A stretch of 19,673 bases of DNA, from the NCBI GenBank assembly GCA_020344865.1, contig CP070830.1:2053250-2072922 (forward strand), in the 5' to 3' direction. Source of the DNA: Planctomycetota bacterium (lineage in GTDB: Bacteria > Planctomycetota > Phycisphaerae > Sedimentisphaerales > Anaerobacaceae). Every line of letters starts with the position of its first letter. Positions within the stretch are counted from its first letter, which is position 1. The notes under the pieces are model-generated. The model had not been told where the DNA came from. It searched no databases and saw only the letters and a program-made list of their open reading frames with translations. Position numbers and translations under genes: made by a program. This document shows positions 7,516 through 14,146 of the stretch, in pieces.

Positions 7516-10425
7516 ATGATTAAGAGAATTTTGTTTGTGATTTGTTTTGTCCTGGCGGTTGGTGTCGGCGTCCCGGCCTGCTCAGGGACACCCATTGACG
7601 TCAACAACTTCAGCTTTGAGTATTACAAGGACGGCAACCAGGTCACCTGCCATACCGGCCTGGACACAATCATGGCCTGGCAGCAGAACGGCAGCGCTTG
7701 GTGTGGTGTTGACCCCTATTGTTTGGGCGACCCCAACTATGACCCGAATTACCTGGACCCGCAGATATGCTACACTTGCCCGACGACGGAGGGCTGTCAC
7801 TGCTGGGAGGCGACGCACGGGATTGCGTATTGTTACCTGCAGGCCTCGAGCGTCACCCAACCTACGTTTCTGTATCAGAACCTGGATCCGAACGACCCGG
7901 ACGCGGTGATTTCGGCGGGCAGGAAGTACGTACTGACATTTGACGCTATGAGTGAGATATACAGAGGTACGATTGAATATCTCTATAGTGTCCCGTATTT
8001 CTATTACGGTGACGGCGGGGACGTTCATACCATCATTGCCGAAAAGGGATATCTTCTTCCGCTGTGGATAGGGGAGGTAAATGAGCCGGAGCACGAGTGG
8101 GTCCCGAACCTGACATTGACGTGGGTAGCCACTGAGGGCCACCCGGCCATCGGACAGACGCTCGGCATCAAATGGCACGCGCCGAACCCGAGTGGGGTGG
8201 TCAGGGCCTACATCTTTACAGAGAACGTTCGACTGGAATGGGTCTGGGCGACTGACGCCTTTAACCCGCATCCCGAAGACGGGGCCGAAGATGTCGCCAG
8301 AGATGCGAACATGGCGTGGTCGCCGGGCCTGTGGGCGGACCAGCACATAGTCTATTTCCATGAAGACTATAACATGGTTGCCGCGATGCATGAGGACGCC
8401 AACCGGGGCATACAGGAACCGAATACATTTGACCCGACGCCGCTGGGCGGGCAGCTTGATTTGGGCAAGACTTACTACTGGCGCATCGTCGAGGTCAACG
8501 AGAGCTTCGTTGACCCCATCGGAGGCCTTCCGAGCCCGCCATGGAACGGCGATGTGTGGAACTTTACGGTTACGGGCTATGCCACGAATCCGATTCCCTA
8601 TGACGGCGAAAAGAATGTGCCGTTTGTCGGTACGACTCTGAGCTGGATGCCCGGGACGGACTCTAACTCACACGATGTGTACCTTGGCACCGACGACAGC
8701 GCTGTAGCAAACGCCACAACATCGTCGCCCGAGTTTAAGACAAGCACGGATGTCAACAGCTACGACCCCGGCGCCATGTTGTTTGGCCGGAAGTATTATT
8801 GGCGTATTGACGAGGTCAATGAGGCTGGTGGCAGTTATGTGAAGGGAAATGTGTGGAGTTTTACGATAGCACAGTATTATCCCGTGGACGAATTCGAGAC
8901 GTACGCTGTCACTGCTGACCTGTTGGATGTATGGAATGATTACTGGGTCAACTGGACCGGGGCGACAATCTTCATCGAAAAGGACGTAAACTTCGTCGAA
9001 GAAGGTAGCTCCATGATGTACAAATACGAAAATCATCTTAGCCCTTACTATTCGGAGGCTTACGCGGATATCACTGATTTGGAAGTTACTTCGAACTGGA
9101 CGCACAGCGGCCTTGAGGTATTGACGCTTTCCTTCATGGGCAATAAAGGCAACGCACTCGATGATATGTATGTTGCGCTCACCGACGGCAGCAATCGTAC
9201 CGGCAAGGTCCTGTACCAGGATGTCAACGAATTAGCCATAGGCTGGACGGGATTCAGGCAGTGGAACATCGAGCTGACTGAATTCGTCGCGGCCAACAGC
9301 GTTGATATTACGGATGTAAGCAGGCTTACGATCGGCTTCGGCGACAAGACGCCCGGCGGCACGGGTACGGTGTGGTTCGACAATATCAGGCTGTATCCAC
9401 CGAGATGCAGGCCCGAGATTGCTTTTGCCGAAGGCAGCTTTGACTGGGACGAGAACTGTGCGGTTGATAATAGTGACCTGGTATTGCTGGCCGAGCGTGA
9501 CTGGCTGATGAGCGGTGCGGGCGATGTTACGGCTGCGGCGCCGGACAGCGAGGGCTTGGTTGGCTGGTGGCCGCTCGACGACAACACCAGTTCAGGTGAT
9601 GAGACCCAGCTGGTTGAAGATATTTCAGGCAACGACAACGATGGCGAACTTCATGACCCGGACAACACTCCGGGTTCGAAGACCAGCATCCACCATGACC
9701 CCTGCTGTGTTGAGGGGACAGGGTCTTTGACTTTTGACGGGTTTGACGACCACATTGAACTGCCTACGCTCAATCTGAATTCAAACACCATAACGATGTC
9801 GGCATGGGTGAAGCGCGACGGCGCGCAGTCTATGTATGCAGGCTTTGTCTATTGCTTCTATGAACCGAATGACCCCTGTGACCCGAATGCCCCCGGCACG
9901 GGCGCGGGTTTCGGGCTGGGCAGCGGCGGAACGTATGGTTTCGTCGACTGGGACGCCTGGGAGATTAACCATGAGCTGTGCTACTTCTGGAGCGCGGACA
10001 TGAACGATTTCGCGGAGGGATGGACCTGGGATTGGCACACCGGGCTGATAGTTCCTGATGACGAATGGGTCATGGCCGCCCTTGTTGTGGAGCCGACAAA
10101 GGCAAGCCTGTACATGTACGACGGAGAACTGCAGGTGGCGACGAACTACACGACGCATTATGCGGAGCTGTTCAACGGTCCTACTCATATTGGCGACCAG
10201 ATGCAGCATCCGGAAAGGTTCTTCGGGGGCAACATCGATGATGTCCGCATCTACAGCTACCCAATGACGCCTGCTGAGGTGCTGTACTTGGCCCTGCAGG
10301 GACCCGGCAGCCAGTATATAGGACTACCGTGGTGGCGTACTGACGCAGACGACGACGATACTATTAACTTCAGGGACTTCGGGATAATGGCGGACAACTG
10401 GCTCACGGAGCTGCGCTGGCCGTGA
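7516..10425 (+). CDS. Large secreted multi-module protein: FN3-like repeats, CBM-like domain, LamG, split dockerin-like repeats
   Basis: 969 residues. The signal peptide MIKRILFVICFVLAVGVG ends near residue 23. Next come a Cys- and aromatic-rich beta domain (about 25-245), two FN3-like repeats opening with NPHPEDGAEDV and NPIPYDGEKNV (about 247-355 and 356-452, ending in YYWRI..VNE), and a carbohydrate-binding-module-like region starting DEFETY (about 456-635). A single dockerin half-loop follows (D643, D645, N647, D654, then RDWL). A LamG/concanavalin-like domain (LVGWWPLDD, about 681-935) comes next. The protein ends in a second half-loop (D943, D945, D947, D954, then FGIMADNWL). No catalytic motif is seen, so it is likely a glycan-binding or surface protein. 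TAAGGAGGA at 7502-7510 sits 5 bases before the ATG and rejects the in-frame start at 7462. A strong terminator follows. Confidence 0.8.
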   Translation: MIKRILFVICFVLAVGVGVPACSGTPIDVNNFSFEYYKDGNQVTCHTGLDTIMAWQQNGSAWCGVDPYCLGDPNYDPNYLDPQICYTCPTTEGCHCWEATHGIAYCYLQASSVTQPTFLYQNLDPNDPDAVISAGRKYVLTFDAMSEIYRGTIEYLYSVPYFYYGDGGDVHTIIAEKGYLLPLWIGEVNEPEHEWVPNLTLTWVATEGHPAIGQTLGIKWHAPNPSGVVRAYIFTENVRLEWVWATDAFNPHPEDGAEDVARDANMAWSPGLWADQHIVYFHEDYNMVAAMHEDANRGIQEPNTFDPTPLGGQLDLGKTYYWRIVEVNESFVDPIGGLPSPPWNGDVWNFTVTGYATNPIPYDGEKNVPFVGTTLSWMPGTDSNSHDVYLGTDDSAVANATTSSPEFKTSTDVNSYDPGAMLFGRKYYWRIDEVNEAGGSYVKGNVWSFTIAQYYPVDEFETYAVTADLLDVWNDYWVNWTGATIFIEKDVNFVEEGSSMMYKYENHLSPYYSEAYADITDLEVTSNWTHSGLEVLTLSFMGNKGNALDDMYVALTDGSNRTGKVLYQDVNELAIGWTGFRQWNIELTEFVAANSVDITDVSRLTIGFGDKTPGGTGTVWFDNIRLYPPRCRPEIAFAEGSFDWDENCAVDNSDLVLLAERDWLMSGAGDVTAAAPDSEGLVGWWPLDDNTSSGDETQLVEDISGNDNDGELHDPDNTPGSKTSIHHDPCCVEGTGSLTFDGFDDHIELPTLNLNSNTITMSAWVKRDGAQSMYAGFVYCFYEPNDPCDPNAPGTGAGFGLGSGGTYGFVDWDAWEINHELCYFWSADMNDFAEGWTWDWHTGLIVPDDEWVMAALVVEPTKASLYMYDGELQVATNYTTHYAELFNGPTHIGDQMQHPERFFGGNIDDVRIYSYPMTPAEVLYLALQGPGSQYIGLPWWRTDADDDDTINFRDFGIMADNWLTELRWP

Positions 10426-10475
10426 TTAATCCAAGTTGATTGAAAGCTGTCACGAGCAGCTGATTCGGCACCGAT

Positions 10476-10523
10476 ACGGGGCCCATACCGAAAATAATTC
10501 GGTATAGGCCCCGTTTGTTTTTT
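10476..10523 (+). terminator. Strong rho-independent terminator
   Basis: Arms 10476-10492 and 10498-10514 pair over 17 positions with one mismatch (C/A at the ninth pair), close on a 5-base AATAA loop, and run into TTGTTTTTT (10515-10523). It lies 50 bases after the LamG-gene stop and insulates the methyltransferase-like gene downstream. Confidence 0.93.
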
Positions 10524-10646
10524 ATGAAAGCTATAGATACTTCGGGCACGGCGAAGAGCCGGCGATGGGGTTCGGATTTATTGTTTGCGATTTAGTGGTT
10601 AGTATTTAAGATTGTTGGGAGGTTTTGGGGGCAGGAGCGAGTTTAG

Positions 10647-11795
10647 ATGGCCAAAATGACATCACGAGAACGTTTGTTGGCGGCCTCGAGGAGGCAACCT
10701 GTAGATATGATACCAGTTTGCCCTCGGGTGGGCTATGCGGCACATTATCATTGCGGCAGCGAGACACCGCAAAATATTCTTAGATTAAAGCAGTTTTATG
10801 ACTATGACCCGTTCGTTACAATTCCCGGACAAGACCTTCCTTTAGGCAATCCATTCGAGGCATTCAGTTACGCTCCGGGCGTGAACGTCGATATCGAGGT
10901 CAGGGACGAGGGGCCGAAGCGCATCGTAGAGCGGACGGTGCATACTCCAGACGGCGATATGCACGAGGTGCAGGTGGTCGTCAATCCCGGCCACAAGGAA
11001 TATGGTTACGCGCCCGACCCTGTCCACATTGAGTATATGGTCAAAGGGGCGGAGGATTTGCCGAAGGTCAGACATTTGATTGCGCCGGTGAACGCATCGC
11101 TGGCGGATGAGTACCACGGATGGGAAGCGGTGGCGGGGCAAGAGGCAGTTACACGCGCATGTGTTTACGGGCCAATCGGCTATCAGGCGGGCAGCGTGAT
11201 GTCGGTTGAGGATATGATGATAAATTATCTAACGAACCGTGAAATTGTGGTTGAACTGGTCGATATGTTCCGGCAGGCTTTTACTGCACAGCTCAAAGCG
11301 ATGCTCGAGGGAGGGGTGAGGTATTTCTATTCATCGTGGTTCGCACACTCGCTTTCGGTCGGGTGGTCTCCTCAGATATTCAGAGAGTGGTTTTTGCCGA
11401 TGATTAAAGAGCACGTGGACTTGATTCACACTTATGACGGCATTGTTGATTATTACGACGACGGCAAGTGCATGGGAATTGTGCCGATGCTGCTGGAGGC
11501 GGGGGTCGATGTGCTGGAAACGTGCACGCCGCCGCCCGTTGGGGATTTTGACCTGGCCGAGGCGAAGAAGCTGTGCGGCAACAAAATGACGCTGATGGGA
11601 TATACTGACCTTATCTATGTGATTCAGAGAGGGACTGTCGAGGATGTGCGAAGGACTGTAGAAGAAGCCTGTAGAATCGGGGGCAAAGGCGACTGTTTCA
11701 TTCTCGGTACGAGTGATTCTATAAGAGAAAATACTCCGATTGAGAACATCGACGCTTATTTCAAATACGCGAGGGAATACGGGAAGATGCAGTAG
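10647..11795 (+). CDS. UroD/MtaA-superfamily (corrinoid methyltransferase-like) protein
   Basis: 382 residues, soluble. It opens with MTSRERLLAASRRQPVDMIPV, the standard start of the uroporphyrinogen-decarboxylase superfamily, and ends with the usual signature: MTLMGYTDLIYVIQRGT, then EDVRRTVEEA, ILGTSDSI, TPIENIDAY. Members called MtaA/MtbA-like move methyl groups between corrinoid proteins and thiols; many others are uncharacterised. The conserved His-x-Cys-Gly zinc site seen before 'LLEAGVD' in those enzymes reads Tyr270-Asp-Asp-Gly273 here, so canonical zinc-thiolate chemistry is doubtful and heme synthesis is unlikely. AGGAG at 10633-10637 sits 9 bases before the ATG. An internal ATG at 10656 is also possible. 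It converges with the BCCT transporter gene, with 23 bases between the two stop codons and no corrinoid-protein gene nearby. Confidence 0.8.
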   Translation: MAKMTSRERLLAASRRQPVDMIPVCPRVGYAAHYHCGSETPQNILRLKQFYDYDPFVTIPGQDLPLGNPFEAFSYAPGVNVDIEVRDEGPKRIVERTVHTPDGDMHEVQVVVNPGHKEYGYAPDPVHIEYMVKGAEDLPKVRHLIAPVNASLADEYHGWEAVAGQEAVTRACVYGPIGYQAGSVMSVEDMMINYLTNREIVVELVDMFRQAFTAQLKAMLEGGVRYFYSSWFAHSLSVGWSPQIFREWFLPMIKEHVDLIHTYDGIVDYYDDGKCMGIVPMLLEAGVDVLETCTPPPVGDFDLAEAKKLCGNKMTLMGYTDLIYVIQRGTVEDVRRTVEEACRIGGKGDCFILGTSDSIRENTPIENIDAYFKYAREYGKMQ

Positions 11796-11818
11796 TCGGC
11801 GGGCCGCTGTACAGAAAG

Positions 11819-13381
11819 CTATTTGTCCAGCTCGGTTTGATTCGGCTTTTCGCGGTCGGCCTCTCTGAGCGCTTTAACAAGGGAAAACGCCATAATGACA
11901 AAGACAACGAGCAGGGGCAGTGATACTACGAGCGACGCGGTCTTAAGCGATTCGAGGGCGGCCGATTCGAAGCCGCCTTTTCTCAGGTCTCCGATGAACA
12001 TCAATGTCAGGGGCACGAGGGCCAGGGCAAATGCCCAAAAGAGACGGTGCCATCTGGCTGGTGTCTGACCGCTTATCATTTTACTCGAAGCGCATGACGC
12101 GAGGGCGTAAGAAGATGAGTTGTAAGTAGTTGACATGAAGATTACGCTGACTATGCAGAACAGCGACAGGAGTATCTTTCCCAGTGGCAAGGAAGCAATG
12201 ACGGCTATGATTGCGGCCGGAGCACCTTCTGCGGCTAATGTGCCGGTTACCGAGAGGATGTCGTTAATTTCCAGATGAAGCGCGTAGTTGCCCAAGATGA
12301 CGTAGTAAATTGCGCAGCCGAAACTTCCGAAGAACAAGCTGCCCAGGACTATCTGGCGTATGGTCCTGCCGCGTGAAATTTCCGCAAGAAATATCCCCAT
12401 AAAAGGCCCGACGGCAATCCACCAGGCCCAGTAAAAGACGGTCCAGCGCCCGACAAAGCCCGAATCAGTCAAGGGGTCCGTCCAGGTGCTCATGCGGATA
12501 AAGTTCTGGAACATAAAGCCAAGGCTGTTTGTGCCCATCTTAAGTAGAAAAATCGTGGGTCCCGCCGCCAGGACAAAAATCAAAATACATATAGCGAGGG
12601 CCATATTGATGTCGGCCAGACGTTTTATCCCTTTTTCCAGACCGATGTAAACGGTGGTCGCAAAGATACTTGTGACTACCAAGACGACACACACATTCAG
12701 GCCAAATGACTGTTCGATGCCGAACAACCTGCTAAGACCCGCAGCAATCATCGGGGTGCCGAGGCCCAGCGATGTTCCGGTTGCTCCAATCAGGCCGACC
12801 ATGAAAGTAATATCGATTACCTTGCCAATGAATCCCTCGGCATGGTGCGAAAAGACACCGTAACACGAGGTACTCAACCTCATGTAGGGCACCTTTCGTA
12901 TATAATAAAAGTATCCTATTGCGACGGCGGGCAATGCATAGAATGCCCAGCCGGTCAAGCCCCAGTGAAACATTCCGTAGGTTGAGGCCCATTCAATGGC
13001 CTCGATAGAATGCGGCTCGGCGCCGTAGGGTGGAGACTCGTAATAATACGTCCATTCTATTGTGCCCCAATAGAGGATTCCGGTGGCGACCCCGGCACAA
13101 AATAGCATGCACACCCAGCTATAGAGGGAGAATTGGGGTTTTTCACCTTCATTGCCAAGTACTATCCGGCCGTGCCTGCTGAAAGAAAGCCAAAACAAAA
13201 ACACCAGACACGCGAGACCGGCCCAAAGGTACACAACTCCCAAATTTGAAGTAATAAAACTAAAAACGGTGTTGACGAGTTTGGTTCCCTCTTTAGGGTA
13301 CCTTGCAAGCGGAATGCAAATAATAATAACCAGCAGAATCGATGCTGTGAAAATGGTCCGGTCGACTTTTACTTTTTGCAT
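11819..13381 (-). CDS. BCCT-family (betaine/carnitine/choline) transporter
   Basis: 520 residues with about 12 hydrophobic segments, an inner-membrane secondary transporter. The BCCT signature is clear at residues 312-343: WTVFYWAWWIAVGPFMGIF then LAEISRGRTIRQ. The ILYWGTIEWTYYYESPPYG segment (103-120) recalls the CaiT-like side of the family more than BetP. Likely substrates are trimethylammonium compounds such as betaine, choline or carnitine, but the exact one cannot be read from sequence. The third Trp of the WWxxW substrate-binding motif is Val324. The C-terminus is short and charged, without the long osmosensing tail of BetP. It is the only minus-strand gene in the window, and no strong ribosome site precedes the ATG. 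The convergent neighbour is the UroD-like gene, which suggests quaternary-amine metabolism only by position. Confidence 0.92.
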   Translation of the reverse strand: MQKVKVDRTIFTASILLVIIICIPLARYPKEGTKLVNTVFSFITSNLGVVYLWAGLACLVFLFWLSFSRHGRIVLGNEGEKPQFSLYSWVCMLFCAGVATGILYWGTIEWTYYYESPPYGAEPHSIEAIEWASTYGMFHWGLTGWAFYALPAVAIGYFYYIRKVPYMRLSTSCYGVFSHHAEGFIGKVIDITFMVGLIGATGTSLGLGTPMIAAGLSRLFGIEQSFGLNVCVVLVVTSIFATTVYIGLEKGIKRLADINMALAICILIFVLAAGPTIFLLKMGTNSLGFMFQNFIRMSTWTDPLTDSGFVGRWTVFYWAWWIAVGPFMGIFLAEISRGRTIRQIVLGSLFFGSFGCAIYYVILGNYALHLEINDILSVTGTLAAEGAPAAIIAVIASLPLGKILLSLFCIVSVIFMSTTYNSSSYALASCASSKMISGQTPARWHRLFWAFALALVPLTLMFIGDLRKGGFESAALESLKTASLVVSLPLLVVFVIMAFSLVKALREADREKPNQTELDK

Positions 13382-13654
13382 ATTTAGGTTGTCTCGGTGT
13401 TAATCCTGAAAAATCAGCATGGCAGGCCAAGTATGAACTTTTAACCAAGTAAATCAGGTATTTGCTTCGTATCTATAATGTAACACCATTCGGTTATTCC
13501 CACAAGAGAGAACAGAATCTTAACAGGCAGGGGGCACTAGATTGTATATCAGGAGAATTTTCAAAATGCGCTTGGGGTCTCAACCGCAGAGAATGTATTA
13601 CAACCAGCTGTGAATAAGGAAGTTGCGCGCTTTTTGTCGAAAATATGCAAAATT

Positions 13655-13675
13655 CTGTCAAATTGGTCTTGACAG
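13655..13675 (+). promoter_or_regulatory. Dyad overlapping a TTGACA -35 box
   Basis: CTGTCAA and TTGACAG form a perfect 7-bp dyad with a 7-base centre. The right arm contains TTGACA (13669-13674), followed 18 bases on by TAAATA. It could be an operator over a promoter, although the -10 match is weak and the next plus-strand gene starts about 470 bases away. Confidence 0.35.
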
Positions 13676-13977
13676 TTAGAAGGCCAAATCCATAAATAAT
13701 GGCTGGCAGAACCTTATAAGACCGGCACAATCGCCAACGTGCGTTGTGCAATTTGCGCAGGGTGCGTGGTTCAGTAAAATTTTGTGCCTTGACGTTAAGA
13801 CCTTTGACGCTGCACCCTATTGTTCTTTTTGGGGCGCAGAGGGTGAAAAGCAGAGGTCAAAATAATCTGGAGCATGACAGTTAGGCACCGTTGAGATTCT
13901 TCGCTCACCGAGCAGCTGCGTGCCGAGTCTTTGACGCACCAAGGGGTATTTGGAGCTGGAGTAAAGTATGGATACTC

Positions 13978-14024
13978 TCAGACGTCTGAAATCCTCACAC
14001 TTATGGCATTTTAATCACGTGATT
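13978..14024. promoter_or_regulatory. Pair of 12-bp perfect palindromes upstream of the beta-helix gene
   Basis: TCAGACGTCTGA (13978-13989) and AATCACGTGATT (14013-14024) are both perfect, share a central ACGT and lie 35 bp apart centre to centre. They are 46-120 bases before the duplicated leader. Their size and placement suit operator sites for a dimeric regulator, possibly LacI-like given the central CG. The half-sites differ, so they may bind different proteins. Confidence 0.4.
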
Positions 14025-14069
14025 TAATTGAAATATTGATTTTGTTACAAATTCGTCATCCGTTCAAAG

Positions 14070-14146
14070 AAAGGAGGTGAAGAAAGACAATGAGCGGCAA
14101 GAGCGATAGGAACTTTAATTGCAAGTTTTTAAAGGAGGTGAAAACT
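14070..14146 (+). promoter_or_regulatory. Double-Shine-Dalgarno leader, copy 1
   Basis: Starts with AAAGGAGGTGAAGAAAGACA, which is identical for 20 bases to copy 2 at 17221. The second Shine-Dalgarno, AAAGGAGGTG (14131-14140), lies 8 bases (counted from GGAGG) before the ATG at 14147. By hand alignment about 60 of the first 74 positions match copy 2. CTTTAA (14113-14118) can pair with TTAAAG (14129-14134), overlapping the start of the second Shine-Dalgarno. Here the first one is followed by an in-frame ATG at 14090; copy 2 has ACG at that place. Confidence 0.75.

Larger units (their letters stand above)
13382..14069. other. 700-bp non-coding regulatory region
   Basis: No gene is supported on either strand; the minus-strand frame at 13494-13751 lacks a recognisable protein or ribosome site. 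The region must hold the BCCT promoter (minus) and that of the beta-helix gene (plus). It includes the dyad at 13655-13675, the repeated CTTTGACGC at 13802 and 13929, a nested inverted repeat GCACAA...TTGTGC near 13726-13750, and two 12-bp palindromes at 13978 and 14013. Confidence 0.55.

Noticed and set aside
7582..8391. Long minus-strand open frame (269 codons) opposite the LamG gene
   Set aside because: A shadow of the strongly supported plus-strand gene; its translation shows no recognisable domain or start signal.
14090..14146. Translation from the ATG at 14090 in the leader
   Set aside because: It would bury the signal peptide behind 19 polar residues, spacing from the first Shine-Dalgarno is long, and the matching codon in copy 2 is ACG followed by an early stop.
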